Made by a program: the position numbers and the translations under genes. 51,150 nt of DNA from Pseudomonas sp. CAN1. Lineage in GTDB: Bacteria > Pseudomonadota > Gammaproteobacteria > Pseudomonadales > Pseudomonadaceae. The notes under the pieces are model-generated. The model did no database searches, was not told where the DNA came from, and saw nothing but the letters and a program-made list of their open reading frames with translations. Positions 16,793 through 25,786 of this stretch are shown here, one piece after another. The DNA lies in contig NZ_JASMRU010000015.1 of NCBI RefSeq assembly GCF_030462585.1, positions 1 through 51,150 on the forward strand, in the 5' to 3' direction. The number at the start of each line of letters is the position of its first letter. Position 1 is the stretch's first letter.

Positions 16793-18011
16793 CGGCGGAG
16801 CCACCTGGTTTGCCAAGAACAGCGACCGCGAGCCCGCCGAAGCGCAACGCCTGATCCGCCTGGCCGCCGTGCACGGCGACAGCGCGGCCACGGTGCGCAC
16901 CACCTACCTGAGCATCCCGCAGAGCGCCAATCGCCATGCCGTCATCCTCAGCCAGCCAGCTTGGCTGTGGGGCGCCGAGATGGGCGTCAACGAGTGCGGC
17001 GTAGCCATCGGCAACGAAGCCGTGTTCACCCGCCTGACCCAGCGCGACGGCGAAGCCCTGCTCGGCATGGACCTGCTGCGCCTTGGCCTGGAGCGCGGTG
17101 GCAGCGCCCGCGAGGCCCTGGCGGTGATCACCGAACTGCTGGAACGCCACGGCCAGGGCGGCCCGGCCGGCTACCGCAACAAGCGCCTGCGCTACGACAA
17201 CAGCTTCCTCATCGCCGACCGCGACGAAGCCTGGGTACTGGAAACCGCCGGGCGCCTGTGGGCGGCGAAGAAGGTCGAGCGCTGGGCCATCTCCAACGCC
17301 CTGACCCTCGGCCACGACTACGACCTGTGCAGCGCCAACCTGGAAACCCAGGCGCGCCGCTTCGGCTGCTGGAACGGCCGCGGCGACTTCCACTTCGCCC
17401 GCGCCTTCGACGGCCGTGTGCTGCCCTGGATAGCCGGTGCCCACCAGCGCCGCCAGCTCAACGAAGACTTCCTCGCCCACTGCCCGGCCCAGGTCGACTG
17501 GCTGGCGCTGGTGGTTGCGCTGCGCAGCCATGGCCACCGCGGGCACCATTTCAACCTGCACGACAACCGACAGGTCTGCCTGCACGCCGGCAGCTTCTGG
17601 CGTCCCTCGCAGACCACCGCCAGCCTCATCGCCCGGCTCGACGGCGACTCCCCGCGCCTGGCCGCCACCGGCACCTCTGCGCCGTGCCTGTCGATGTTCC
17701 AGCCGCTGGGCTTCGAGGAGCGCGCCGGGGAAGGGCTGCTCAGCCGCGAGACCGACGCCGTGGAAGACTGCCTCTGGTGGCGCTTCGAGACCGTGCACCA
17801 GCGCGCCCTGGCCGATCCCGGCTTCGCCGACGCCCTGCGTGCTGGCCATGGCTGGCTGGAAACCGAGTTGCTCGCAGCCCTTGATCGGCGCACGCTGGAT
17901 TGGCCGCGCCTCGCCGCCGAAGGCCAGGCCTGGCACGACGCCTGGCACCAGCTGGCGCTGCAGCAGGCGCCGCGCCCGCCGCGCTGGTGGCGGCTCAACG
18001 CCGTGCGCTGA
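16767..18011 (+). CDS. Secernin-like / peptidase C69 family hydrolase
   Basis: A 414-residue protein of the peptidase C69/secernin family of N-terminal-nucleophile hydrolases. It starts MCDTLVL, so Cys2 would be exposed as the nucleophile once Met is removed. FAKNSDR (residues ~16-22) is the conserved C69 signature. Segments LSQPAWLWGAEMGVNECG and NSFLIADRDEAWVLETAG closely resemble what I remember of animal secernins. ATG 16767 has AGAGGA just upstream and overlaps the amine oxidase by 26 nt. Neither substrate nor activity can be read; peptidase action on small amides or peptides is the family expectation. Confidence 0.87.
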   Translation: MCDTLVLRSGGATWFAKNSDREPAEAQRLIRLAAVHGDSAATVRTTYLSIPQSANRHAVILSQPAWLWGAEMGVNECGVAIGNEAVFTRLTQRDGEALLGMDLLRLGLERGGSAREALAVITELLERHGQGGPAGYRNKRLRYDNSFLIADRDEAWVLETAGRLWAAKKVERWAISNALTLGHDYDLCSANLETQARRFGCWNGRGDFHFARAFDGRVLPWIAGAHQRRQLNEDFLAHCPAQVDWLALVVALRSHGHRGHHFNLHDNRQVCLHAGSFWRPSQTTASLIARLDGDSPRLAATGTSAPCLSMFQPLGFEERAGEGLLSRETDAVEDCLWWRFETVHQRALADPGFADALRAGHGWLETELLAALDRRTLDWPRLAAEGQAWHDAWHQLALQQAPRPPRWWRLNAVR

Positions 18012-18075
18012 TCCAGCTTGTCAGCCACGCCCGCGCTGCGTAAGGTGCCGCCAGCCAAATGATGAGGAGCCGGAC

Positions 18076-18720
18076 ATGAGCGATCTGCAGGAACTGTTCG
18101 ACAACAACGCCCGCTGGGCCGAAGCCATCAAGCAGGAAGACCCTGACTTCTTCGCCAAGCTGGCCCGCCAGCAGACCCCCGAATACCTGTGGATCGGCTG
18201 CTCCGATGCACGCGTGCCGTCCAACCAGATTGTCGGCCTGCTGCCCGGCGATCTGTTCGTCCACCGCAACGTCGCCAACGTTGTACTGCACACCGACCTC
18301 AACTGCCTGTCGGTCATCCAGTTCGCCGTCGACGTGCTCAAGGTCAAGCACATCCTGGTCACCGGCCACTACGGCTGCGGCGGCGTGCGCGCCGCGCTGC
18401 ACCACACCCAGCTCGGCCTGATCGACGGCTGGCTGCGCACCATCCGCGACCTCGCCTACGAATACCGCGACCACCTCGCCCAGTTCGAAAAGGAAGAAGA
18501 GCGCGTCGACCGCCTCTGCGAGCTCAACGTCATCCAGCAGGTGGCCAACGTCAGCCACACCAGCATCGTCCAGAACGCCTGGCACCGCGGCCAGAAGATC
18601 TCCGTGCACGGCTGCATCTACGGCATCAAGGACGGCATCTGGAAGGACCTCAACGTCACCGTCAGCGGCCTCGACCAGCTCCCGCCACAATATCGCCTGC
18701 GTCCGCTCGGCCAGGTGTGA
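18076..18720 (+). CDS. can: Beta-carbonic anhydrase
   Basis: A 214-residue beta-class carbonic anhydrase converting CO2 and water to bicarbonate. Zinc ligands Cys42, His98 and Cys101 and the catalytic Asp44/Arg46 pair (CSDAR) are all present. Length and sequence match the Can type of proteobacteria; it probably corresponds to psCA3 of P. aeruginosa. GAGGAG lies 6-7 nt before ATG 18076. The stop overlaps the GTG start of the next gene (GTGA), so the downstream dehydrogenase is translationally coupled. Confidence 0.95.
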   Translation: MSDLQELFDNNARWAEAIKQEDPDFFAKLARQQTPEYLWIGCSDARVPSNQIVGLLPGDLFVHRNVANVVLHTDLNCLSVIQFAVDVLKVKHILVTGHYGCGGVRAALHHTQLGLIDGWLRTIRDLAYEYRDHLAQFEKEEERVDRLCELNVIQQVANVSHTSIVQNAWHRGQKISVHGCIYGIKDGIWKDLNVTVSGLDQLPPQYRLRPLGQV

Positions 18721-19718
18721 ACCGACGCCTGTGCGTCATCCCCGGTGACGGCATCGGCCGCGAGGTCGTGCCCGTCGCCGTGGAAGTGCTGCAACACCTG
18801 CTGCCCGACCTGCAGGTCGAAGAAGCCGAAGCCGGCTGGGACTGCTTCCAGCTGCGCGGCACCTCCGTCCCTGACGCTACCTACGAGCGCCTGCGCGCCT
18901 GCGGCGCCGGGTTGTTCGGCGCGGTGTCCTCGCCCAGCCACAAGGTCGAGGGCTACCGCAGCGCCATCCTCAGCCTGCGCCAGACGCTGGCGCTGAACCT
19001 CAACCTGCGCCCCGTGCGCTCGCGTCCGCTGGTCTCGCCGCGCGCCGGCATCGACCTGCTGGTCCTGCGGGAAAACAGCGAAGGCCTCTACAGCGGCCGC
19101 GAGCACTGGCAAGCCGAAGGCGTCGCCATCGCCGAACGGGTCATCAGCCGCACCGCCTGCGAACGCCTCGCCGCTGGCGCCGCCGAGCTCGCCCGCCTGC
19201 GCCAGGCGCGGCGCATCACCCTGGTGCACAAGGCCAACGTCTTGCCGCTCACCTGCGGCCTGTTCCGCGACACCTGCCGCGACCTTCTGGCCGAAGACGG
19301 CTGGAGTGACGTGCTCGACGAGCGCCTGGTCGACGTCGCCGCCCTGCAACTGGTCGAACGCCCGGAAGCCTTTGACCTGATCGTCACCACCAACCTCTTC
19401 GGCGACATCCTCTCCGACCTCGCCAGCCACTGGGGCGGCGGCCTGGGCCTGGCGCCCTCGCTCAACCTCGGCGCCAACATTGCCTTGGCCGAACCCGTCC
19501 ACGGCAGCGCCCCCGACATCGCCGGTAGCGGTCGCGCCAACCCTCTCGCTGCCATCCTCAGCGCCGGCATGCTGCTGCGGCATTACTGGCAACTGCCGGA
19601 ACTGGCGGAGCGGATCGATGCGGCGGTGGATGGATTCCTGCGGGAGGAGGGGAGAGTGGATTTCGGGGGAGAGACGACGCGGGTGATTGGGCGGGGAGTG
19701 GTGGAGCGGTTGCGCTAA
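18717..19718 (+). CDS. Isocitrate/homoisocitrate/isopropylmalate-family dehydrogenase
   Basis: A 333-residue NAD(P)-dependent beta-decarboxylating dehydrogenase. It starts with GTG 18717, overlapping the carbonic anhydrase stop by 4 nt. Family hallmarks are IPGDGIG near the N terminus, the substrate-loop HKVEGYRSAILSLRQ, LRENSEGLYSG, the catalytic lysine region HKANVLPLT, and the metal-binding NLFGDILSDLAS. The KVEGY loop and ENSEGLYSG look more like homoisocitrate or NAD-isocitrate dehydrogenases than LeuB (which has an ELTGGIYFG-type motif). Actual substrate is uncertain; tartrate- or malate-type substrates are possible. No leu, lys or tca genes are adjacent. Confidence 0.85.
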   Translation: MNRRLCVIPGDGIGREVVPVAVEVLQHLLPDLQVEEAEAGWDCFQLRGTSVPDATYERLRACGAGLFGAVSSPSHKVEGYRSAILSLRQTLALNLNLRPVRSRPLVSPRAGIDLLVLRENSEGLYSGREHWQAEGVAIAERVISRTACERLAAGAAELARLRQARRITLVHKANVLPLTCGLFRDTCRDLLAEDGWSDVLDERLVDVAALQLVERPEAFDLIVTTNLFGDILSDLASHWGGGLGLAPSLNLGANIALAEPVHGSAPDIAGSGRANPLAAILSAGMLLRHYWQLPELAERIDAAVDGFLREEGRVDFGGETTRVIGRGVVERLR

Positions 19719-19789
19719 GCATCGCGTCGTTGAGCCAATTCGTCGGTGTGCTAGCGTTCTTCATTTCTACCAGGCATCGCTGAGCTCGT

Positions 19790-20133
19790 ATGAAGCTGCT
19801 GATACTCGTTCTGGCACTCTTCGGCCCGCCAATACTCCTGTTTTCGCAGGCTTTACGTTTTTCCTGGCCGGTGCGCTACCGCTTGCCGTCATACCGGCAG
19901 CTTATACGGGCATCGGCTGGCAACTGGGCTCCTGGGGATACACCTATGCCAACTGCCAGGGCGGAGCCAAGAACCTGCATGACTGCCTGGCCGGTGGCGC
20001 GGATGTTACTGCCTGGGTAGGTCACGGCCTGTTCCTGATGATCCCCTTCCTGTTCTTCGGTGCGCCGCTATCGCTGTGGTTCCTGATCGACACTGCCGCC
20101 AAGCACGTAGGTCGATCCCGCTCGGCGTGTTGA
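19790..20133 (+). pseudogene. Small membrane protein gene broken by a 1-nt shift
   Basis: ATG 19790 opens a hydrophobic frame (MKLLILVLALFGPPILLF). It loses sense after TTTT at 19841-19844, while the frame one base earlier continues as a hydrophobic protein (AGFTFFLAGALPLAVIPAAY, then a WGYTYANCQGG segment and a second membrane span) to a stop at 20133. Adding one T to the run would join the two halves into a ~115-residue protein with three hydrophobic segments. Either the gene is a pseudogene, the base call is wrong, or the ribosome slips on the T run. No function is recognised. Confidence 0.6.
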
Positions 20134-20192
20134 TGCCGCCGGAGATACCAGCGAACTAAGCTCAAGGCACCACTCTCTCCAAGGTGCTCGGC

Positions 20193-20885
20193 ATGTGCGG
20201 ACGCTACGTCAGCCCCGAAGAGGCCGCCATCGAGCGCTACTGGCACATCGGCGCGCGTACCCCGCCGCGTTGGCTGGAAGCCTGCTACAACGTCGCCCCG
20301 ACCATGACGGTGCCCATCCTGCGCCACGACGAAAACGGCCAGCTGGAACTGCTGCCCGCCCGCTGGGGCCTGATCCCCACCTGGTGGAAAAACACCACCC
20401 CGCCACGCTTCTCCTTCAACGCCCGCAGCGAAGAAGCCGCCGCCAAGCCTCTCTGGCGCCAGGCCCTGCGCAGCACCCGCTGCCTCATGCCCGCCTTGGG
20501 CTGGTACGAGTGGAACGAGCAAGAATTCCTGCGTAACCCCGCCGGGCGCCAGGTTCACCAACCTTATTTCATCCACAGCCCAACCGATCCCATCATCGCC
20601 ATCGCCGGCCTTTGTTCCCTGTGGATAAAACCCAACGGCGAGCCGCTCCTCTCCTGTGCGCTGCTCACCCGCGCTGCCGCCTCCAGCATCGAACATATCC
20701 ATCACCGCATGCCCGTAGTGCTGGCGCCGGAGAACTTCGAGGAGTGGTTATCCGCGGCTACGCACAGCGAAGCACTGGGCGACCTGGTTCACCATGCACG
20801 GGAGGACTTTGCAGGGCACCGAGTGTCGTTGCGGGTGAATGACGCGAGGAATGATTCGGCGGAGCTGATCGAGGAGGCAGAGTAA
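20193..20885 (+). CDS. SRAP-domain abasic-site protein (YedK/HMCES family)
   Basis: A 230-residue SRAP protein. Family members crosslink to abasic sites in single-stranded DNA through the N-terminal Cys and shield them during replication. The start is ATG 20193, giving MCGRYV with Cys2; the frame opens 9 nt earlier but only this start exposes the cysteine. Other active-site features are NARSE (about residue 75), GWYEW (about 107) and HHRMP near 170. AAGGTG lies upstream. It is a single gene between a broken membrane-protein gene and a hairpin. Family call is firm; the biochemical role is by analogy with E. coli YedK. Confidence 0.93.
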   Translation: MCGRYVSPEEAAIERYWHIGARTPPRWLEACYNVAPTMTVPILRHDENGQLELLPARWGLIPTWWKNTTPPRFSFNARSEEAAAKPLWRQALRSTRCLMPALGWYEWNEQEFLRNPAGRQVHQPYFIHSPTDPIIAIAGLCSLWIKPNGEPLLSCALLTRAAASSIEHIHHRMPVVLAPENFEEWLSAATHSEALGDLVHHAREDFAGHRVSLRVNDARNDSAELIEEAE

Positions 20886-20915
20886 GGCGATAGAGGCGCT
20901 TTTTCGCAGGCAAAA

Positions 20916-20950
20916 GAAAAGGGGTTTAGCTTTCGCTAAACCCCTTTCGA
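20916..20950 (+). terminator. Hairpin terminator between the SRAP gene and tRNA-Met
   Basis: AAAGGGGTTTAGC and GCTAAACCCCTTT form a 13-bp stem with loop TTTC. It lies 30 nt past the SRAP stop and 5 nt beyond the tRNA-Met 3' end, so it can serve both converging transcripts. Confidence 0.8.
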
Positions 20951-20954
20951 GATA

Positions 20955-21031
20955 TGGTGGCTACACCGGGACTTGAACCTGGGACATCAGCATTATGAAT
21001 GCTGCGCTCTAACCGACTGAGCTATGTAGCC
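20955..21031 (-). tRNA. tRNA-Met (CAT)
   Basis: A 77-nt cloverleaf on the minus strand with encoded CCA. The acceptor arms GGCTACA and TGTAGCC pair. The anticodon loop is TTCATAA with CAT, and the T arm contains GGTTCAAGTCC. It resembles elongator tRNA-Met (as in E. coli GGCTACG...), not the initiator. It lies downstream of ychF and could be read from its own promoter in the gap 21032-21208. Confidence 0.95.
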
Positions 21032-21158
21032 GAGTGGCGCGCATTTTCCGCAGATCGAGGGGGGGTGTCAACCCCTTTTCTTGAATATTGTTCTGATCTA
21101 TCAATCGTTTAGCCAGCCGCGGGGGATTTTCGCGATGAGCGGCGGGGCAGGGCGGCCA

Positions 21159-21195
21159 TGAAAAAAGCCCCGGCGGGTGGCCGGGGCTTTTTCGG
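21159..21195 (-). terminator. Terminator of the prs-rplY-pth-ychF gene run
   Basis: AAAAAAGCCCCGGC and GCCGGGGCTTTTTT form a long hairpin with flanking A and T runs, 14 nt beyond the ychF stop on the minus strand. Confidence 0.9.
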
Positions 21196-21208
21196 GTCTG
21201 GCGGGGGC

Positions 21209-22309
21209 TTAGACGTTGAAGCGGAAGTGCATCACGTCGCCGTCCTTGACGATGTATTCCTTGCCTTCCAGGCGCCATTTGCCGGCTTCTTTTGCGCCCT
21301 GTTCGCCCTTGAACTGGATGAAGTCGTCGTAGGCGACGACTTCGGCGCGGATGAAGCCTTTCTCGAAGTCGGTGTGGATCACCGCGGCGGCCTGCGGGGC
21401 GGTGGCGCCGACGCGGACGGTCCAGGCGCGGACTTCCTTCACACCGGCGGTGAAGTAGGTCTGCAGGTGCAGCAGCTCGTAGCCGGCGCGGATCACGCGG
21501 TTCAGGCCGGGCTCTTCGAGGCCGAGGGATTCGAGGAACATGTCCTTCTCTTCGCCATCGTCGAGTTCGGCGATCTCGGCTTCGATCTTGTTGCATACCG
21601 GTACGACCATGGCGCCTTCTTCTTCGGCGATGGCGCGGACGACATCCAGGTGCGGGTTGTTTTCGAAGCCGTCTTCGGCAACGTTGGCGATGTACATGAC
21701 CGGCTTGCTGGTGAGCAGGTGGAAGCTGCGCACGAGGCGCTTCTCGTCATCGCCCATGTTCTTCATCAGCGAGCGGGCGGGTTTGCCTTCGCTGAAGTGG
21801 GGGATGAGCTTTTCCAGCAGGGCTTTCTGTACCAGGGCGTCCTTGTCGCCGCCCTTGGCGTTGCGCGCGACCTTCTGCAGTTGCTTCTCGCAGCTGTCGA
21901 GGTCGGCGAAGATCAGTTCGAGGTCGATGATCTCGATGTCGCGCTTGGGGTCGACGCTGTTGGAAACGTGGATGACGTTCTCGTCTTCGAAGCAGCGCAC
22001 GACGTGGGCGATGGCGTCGGTCTCGCGGATGTTGGCGAGGAATTTGTTGCCCAGGCCTTCACCCTTGGACGCGCCCGCTACCAGGCCGGCGATGTCGACG
22101 AATTCCATGGTGGTCGGGATCACGCGCTCGGGCTTGACGATCTCGGCCAGCGCATCGAGGCGGGCGTCGGGCATCGGTACGATGCCGCTGTTCGGCTCGA
22201 TGGTGCAGAAGGGGAAGTTTTCCGCCGCGATGCCGGATTTGGTCAGGGCGTTGAACAGGGTGGACTTGCCGACGTTGGGCAGGCCGACGATGCCGCAATT
22301 GAATCCCAT
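21209..22309 (-). CDS. ychF: YchF, ribosome-associated Obg-family ATPase
   Basis: A 366-residue YchF/OLA1 protein, an Obg-family P-loop enzyme that prefers ATP over GTP and binds ribosomes. The P-loop is GLPNVGKST (residues 8-16), switch and G3 are DIAGLVAG, and the base-recognition motif is NKIE instead of NKxD, as is normal for this ATPase branch. A central coiled coil and a C-terminal TGS domain follow. ATG 22309 gives MGFNCGIVG; the open frame upstream is chance. It is 40 nt after pth, the common pth-ychF pair. Confidence 0.96.
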   Translation of the reverse strand: MGFNCGIVGLPNVGKSTLFNALTKSGIAAENFPFCTIEPNSGIVPMPDARLDALAEIVKPERVIPTTMEFVDIAGLVAGASKGEGLGNKFLANIRETDAIAHVVRCFEDENVIHVSNSVDPKRDIEIIDLELIFADLDSCEKQLQKVARNAKGGDKDALVQKALLEKLIPHFSEGKPARSLMKNMGDDEKRLVRSFHLLTSKPVMYIANVAEDGFENNPHLDVVRAIAEEEGAMVVPVCNKIEAEIAELDDGEEKDMFLESLGLEEPGLNRVIRAGYELLHLQTYFTAGVKEVRAWTVRVGATAPQAAAVIHTDFEKGFIRAEVVAYDDFIQFKGEQGAKEAGKWRLEGKEYIVKDGDVMHFRFNV

Positions 22310-22349
22310 GCTAGGTCCCTCGCGCCAGGTGGCGGAAATAGAGGTGTGA

Positions 22350-22934
22350 TCAGGCCTTCTGGCTGTGCAGCTTCTGCATCGCGCGGGTCCAATCCCCGTC
22401 GAGCATTTCCGGCAGCACGCCGAGGGCGGAGTCGATGCTGGTGTCGAGCAGTTCCTGCTCGGAGCGCGGGGCGCGGCCGAGGACGAAGCCGGAGACCAGG
22501 CTGCTGTGCCCCGGATGGCCGATGCCAAGCCGCAGGCGATGGAAACCGTTCTGGTTGCCGAGCTGGGCGATGATGTCGCGCAGCCCGTTGTGCCCGCCGT
22601 GTCCGCCGCCCTTCTTGAGCTTGGCGACGCCGGGAGGCATGTCGAGTTCGTCGTGGGCCACCAGGATGGCTTCGACCGGAATGCGGAAGAATCCGGCGAG
22701 CGCCGCCACGGCCTGGCCGCTGCGGTTCATGTAGGTGGTGGGGATGAGCAGACGAACGTCGCGGCCCTTGTGGCTGAACTTGCCGACCAGGCCGAAGTAC
22801 TTCTTGTCCAGCGACAGGTTCGCGCGTTGCGCGTCCGCCAGTCGCTCAACGAAAAGGGCCCCCGCGTTATGCCGGGTCTGGTCGTATTCGGGGCCTGGAT
22901 TTCCCAGGCCAACGATCAGTTGTACGGCAGTCAC
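22350..22934 (-). CDS. pth: Peptidyl-tRNA hydrolase
   Basis: A 194-residue Pth that frees tRNA from drop-off peptidyl-tRNAs. The substrate motif [17 protein letters not shown] contains catalytic His22. Asp95 in AHDELD and the [11 protein letters not shown] loop are present. Length is standard. It lies between rplY (39 nt upstream) and ychF (40 nt downstream), the usual order. Confidence 0.97.
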   Translation of the reverse strand: MTAVQLIVGLGNPGPEYDQTRHNAGALFVERLADAQRANLSLDKKYFGLVGKFSHKGRDVRLLIPTTYMNRSGQAVAALAGFFRIPVEAILVAHDELDMPPGVAKLKKGGGHGGHNGLRDIIAQLGNQNGFHRLRLGIGHPGHSSLVSGFVLGRAPRSEQELLDTSIDSALGVLPEMLDGDWTRAMQKLHSQKA

Positions 22935-22972
22935 GACGGGGGCCCCTTCCTTAAAGGCAATGGTGCGCGCGA

Positions 22973-23587
22973 TTACTCGGCAGCAGCTTCGCCTTCACCT
23001 TCTTCTTTCACTACGCGGGAAGCGTGGATGTTGGCGACGGCCAGGTCGTTACCGTGGGCCAGTTGCACCAGCTCTACGCCTTTCGGCAGTTTCAGGTCGG
23101 ACAGGTGAACGATCTGGCCCAGGGCTACCTGAGCGAGGTCGACTTCGATGAATTCCGGCAGGTCTTTCGGCAGGCAGGAAACTTCGACTTCGGAGATCAC
23201 GTGGGAGATCTCGCCGCCACCAGTCTTGACGCCAACAGCGGTGGCTTCGTTGATGAAGTGCAGCGGTACGTGGGCGGTCAGTTTCTGGCCGGCAACAACG
23301 CGCTGGAAGTCAGCGTGCATGACGAAACCCTTGGACGGGTGACGCTGCAGGGCCTTGATCAGTACGGTTTCCTTGGCGGAACCGACGTTCAGGGTGATCA
23401 CGTGGCTGAAGGCAGCCTCGTTTTCCAGCAGCTTGGAAACTTCACGCAGTTCCAGGGTCAGGGATTGCGGGGCTTTCTCGCCACCGTAGACCACTGCCGG
23501 GATCAGACCTTCGTTACGACGCAGGCGGCGGCTCGCACCTTTCCCCAGGTCGGAACGCTCTTGAGCATTGAGTACAAAATCAACCAT
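22973..23587 (-). CDS. rplY: 50S ribosomal protein L25 (Ctc form)
   Basis: A 204-residue L25/Ctc protein. The N-terminal ~95 residues form the 5S-rRNA-binding L25 domain ([20 protein letters not shown]...). The C-terminal domain is the Ctc-type beta extension found in most bacteria outside the short E. coli L25, and the tail is Glu/Ala-rich. TGGAGA lies seven bases before the ATG. A hairpin in 23609-23648 separates it from prs. Confidence 0.96.
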   Translation of the reverse strand: MVDFVLNAQERSDLGKGASRRLRRNEGLIPAVVYGGEKAPQSLTLELREVSKLLENEAAFSHVITLNVGSAKETVLIKALQRHPSKGFVMHADFQRVVAGQKLTAHVPLHFINEATAVGVKTGGGEISHVISEVEVSCLPKDLPEFIEVDLAQVALGQIVHLSDLKLPKGVELVQLAHGNDLAVANIHASRVVKEEGEGEAAAE

Positions 23588-23607
23588 TTCACTATCTCCA
23601 GAATGAC

Positions 23608-23648
23608 AAGATCGCCCGGACGCTTGCGACCAGCGTTCGGGCGATTTT
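23608..23648 (-). terminator. Hairpin between prs and rplY (possible attenuator)
   Basis: On the minus strand, ATCGCCCGAACGC and GCGTCCGGGCGAT pair around a ~13-nt loop. Only a weak T run follows (CTTGT), so it may reduce rather than stop read-through from prs into rplY. Confidence 0.5.
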
Positions 23649-23699
23649 GCTAATGCCTCGTCGAAGTGACGGGGCGCTTTACGTCAGCTCTGTCCCGCC

Positions 23700-24641
23700 T
23701 TAGCGGAACATGGCGCTGATCGATTCTTCATTGCTGATGCGGCGCATGGCTTCAGCGACAACCGGAGCGATGTCCAGCTGGCGGATACGGCCACAGGCTT
23801 GTGCAGCAGCGGACAGCGGGATGGTGTTGGTCACCACCAGCTCGTCCAGTACGGAATTCTCGATGTTCTCGATGGCACGACCCGACAGCACCGGGTGGGT
23901 GCAGTAGGCGATGACCTTGGCGGCGCCGTGCTCTTTCAGAGCCTTGGCGGCGTGGCCGAGGGTGCCGGCGGTATCGACCATGTCGTCGACCAGTACGCAG
24001 GTACGGCCTTCGACATCACCGATGATGTGCATGACTTCGGACTGGTTGGCCTTCGGACGACGCTTGTCGATGATGGCCAGGTCGACGCCCAGGGACTTGG
24101 CGACGGCGCGAGCACGCACCACACCACCGATGTCCGGGGAGACGATCATCAGGTTCTCGAAGCGCTGGTCTTCAATGTCGTCGACCAGTACGGGCGAGCC
24201 GTAGATGTTGTCGACGGGGATATCGAAGAAGCCCTGGATCTGGTCGGCGTGCAGGTCAACGGTGAGAACGCGGTTGACGCCTACGACGGTCAGCATGTCG
24301 GCAACGACTTTGGCGCTGATGGCCACGCGAGCGGAACGCGGACGGCGATCCTGGCGGGCGTAACCGAAGTAGGGGATGACTGCCGTGATACGAGTCGCCG
24401 AGGAGCGGCGGAAGGCATCGGCCATCACTACCAGTTCCATCAGGTTGTCGTTGGTCGGTGCGCAGGTCGGTTGAATCAGGAAGACGTCCTTACCACGGAC
24501 GTTTTCGTTGATTTCGACACTGATTTCGCCGTCGGAGAATTTGCCGACAGAAACGTCACCGAGGGGGATGTGCAGCTGCCGTACGACACGGCGTGCCAGA
24601 TCGGGGTTGGCGTTCCCCGTGAAAACCATCATTTTGGACAC
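23700..24641 (-). CDS. prs: Ribose-phosphate pyrophosphokinase (PRPP synthetase)
   Basis: A 313-residue PRPP synthase making phosphoribosyl pyrophosphate from ribose-5-phosphate and ATP, feeding nucleotide, His and Trp synthesis. The GTG start at 24641 ([15 protein letters not shown]) matches the known Pseudomonas protein length; the longer open frame runs into the tRNA. The cation/ribose motif [11 protein letters not shown] and the PRPP loop [12 protein letters not shown] are present. It lies 52 nt after the second tRNA-Gln, in the conserved ispE-tRNA-prs-rplY-pth arrangement. Confidence 0.97.
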   Translation of the reverse strand: MSKMMVFTGNANPDLARRVVRQLHIPLGDVSVGKFSDGEISVEINENVRGKDVFLIQPTCAPTNDNLMELVVMADAFRRSSATRITAVIPYFGYARQDRRPRSARVAISAKVVADMLTVVGVNRVLTVDLHADQIQGFFDIPVDNIYGSPVLVDDIEDQRFENLMIVSPDIGGVVRARAVAKSLGVDLAIIDKRRPKANQSEVMHIIGDVEGRTCVLVDDMVDTAGTLGHAAKALKEHGAAKVIAYCTHPVLSGRAIENIENSVLDELVVTNTIPLSAAAQACGRIRQLDIAPVVAEAMRRISNEESISAMFR

Positions 24642-24693
24642 GCTGCGGTACCTGTGTCGGCTTGAGGGTAGGCCCGGTTGAGCCAGAAGAAAA

Positions 24694-24768
24694 TGGCAGG
24701 GGCGGCTGGATTCGAACCAACGCATGGCAGGATCAAAACCTGCTGCCTTACCGCTTGGCGACGCCCCT
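24694..24768 (-). tRNA. tRNA-Gln (TTG), downstream copy
   Basis: A 75-nt tRNA with encoded CCA. Acceptor arms AGGGGCG and CGCCCCT pair, the D arm contains GCCAAGCGGTAAGGC, and the anticodon loop is TTTTGAT with TTG. The sequence is identical to the copy at 24831 as far as I can read. It lies 52 nt before prs. Confidence 0.95.
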
Positions 24769-24830
24769 GTAGCTTAAAACTTGCGGAGCAATGTGTTCGT
24801 TGACGCTGTACGTGTAACCCTGTGGGTTAA

Positions 24831-24905
24831 TGGCAGGGGCGGCTGGATTCGAACCAACGCATGGCAGGATCAAAACCTGCTGCCTTACCGCTTGGCGACG
24901 CCCCT
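24831..24905 (-). tRNA. tRNA-Gln (TTG), upstream copy
   Basis: Second, apparently identical 75-nt tRNA-Gln(TTG), separated from the other by 62 nt. Both read from the minus strand between ispE and prs, so they may be processed from one transcript. Confidence 0.95.
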
Positions 24906-24936
24906 GTATCGTACAACCGATTACATTGCTTTCTTC

Positions 24937-25785
24937 TCAGACCTGATTTTGCAGCTTGCGGTGCAACATCGAGATGTTACGCCCCTGGGCTACAAAACTC
25001 GGCAGAGTGGCCGGAAGTTGGCGGCGAACTTTATCAGCATCGCCCTTGTTTGGGAAGCTCCCAAACACACAAGCTCCGGTGCCGGTCAATCTAGCCTTGG
25101 TAAATTTACCTAGCTGGATCAGTGCGTTACGTACATCCGGGTAACGCTTCTCGACGACCGGCTGGCAGTCGTTATGACCGTCCACCCCGAGAAGGCTGCG
25201 AACTTTAATGGGCGGAGTATCCCGTGTCAACTCGGGATCGGAGAAAACTTCTGCTGTGGAGACAAAGACTTGCGGTACGACGACGAGGAACCAGGGCTCG
25301 TCGAGTTGCACCGGGGTGAGCTGCTCGCCGACGCCCTCGGCAAATGCCGCGCGGCCGCGCACGAACACCGGAACGTCGGCGCCCAGTGTCAGGCCGAGGG
25401 CGGCGAGGCGGTCTTCGTCCCAGTCCAGCTGCCACAGATGATTGAGTGCGAGCAGGGTGGTCGCGGCGTCGGAGCTGCCGCCGCCAATGCCGCCGCCCAT
25501 GGGCAGACGCTTGTCCAGCCAGATGTCGGCGCCCAACTGGCAGCCCGATTGTTCCTGCAGTCGGCGCGCGGCCTTGACGATCAGGTTGCTGTGGTGGGGA
25601 ACGCCTTCGATCTCGGTGTTCAGGCGGATTTCGCCGTCCTGGCGCACGGCGAATTGCAGTTCGTCGCCGTGATCCAGGAACTGAAAGAGGGTCTGCAGCT
25701 CGTGGTAGCCATCGGCGCGGCGGCCGGTGATGTGCAGGAACAGGTTGAGCTTGGCCGGTGCCGGCAGGGTCAGGCGGTCGTGCAT
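24937..25785 (-). CDS. ispE: 4-diphosphocytidyl-2-C-methyl-D-erythritol kinase
   Basis: A 282-residue GHMP-family kinase of the MEP isoprenoid pathway. The ATP loop is [13 protein letters not shown] and the N-terminal substrate region is [12 protein letters not shown]. It starts one base after the lolB stop, so the two are tightly coupled; this lolB-ispE pairing is conserved in gammaproteobacteria. Length is normal. Confidence 0.96.
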   Translation of the reverse strand: MHDRLTLPAPAKLNLFLHITGRRADGYHELQTLFQFLDHGDELQFAVRQDGEIRLNTEIEGVPHHSNLIVKAARRLQEQSGCQLGADIWLDKRLPMGGGIGGGSSDAATTLLALNHLWQLDWDEDRLAALGLTLGADVPVFVRGRAAFAEGVGEQLTPVQLDEPWFLVVVPQVFVSTAEVFSDPELTRDTPPIKVRSLLGVDGHNDCQPVVEKRYPDVRNALIQLGKFTKARLTGTGACVFGSFPNKGDADKVRRQLPATLPSFVAQGRNISMLHRKLQNQV

Positions 25786-25786
25786 G

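Noticed and set aside
16413..17948. 511-codon open frame antisense to the amine oxidase and secernin-like genes
   Set aside because: Shadow frame of two confirmed genes, no recognisable motif.
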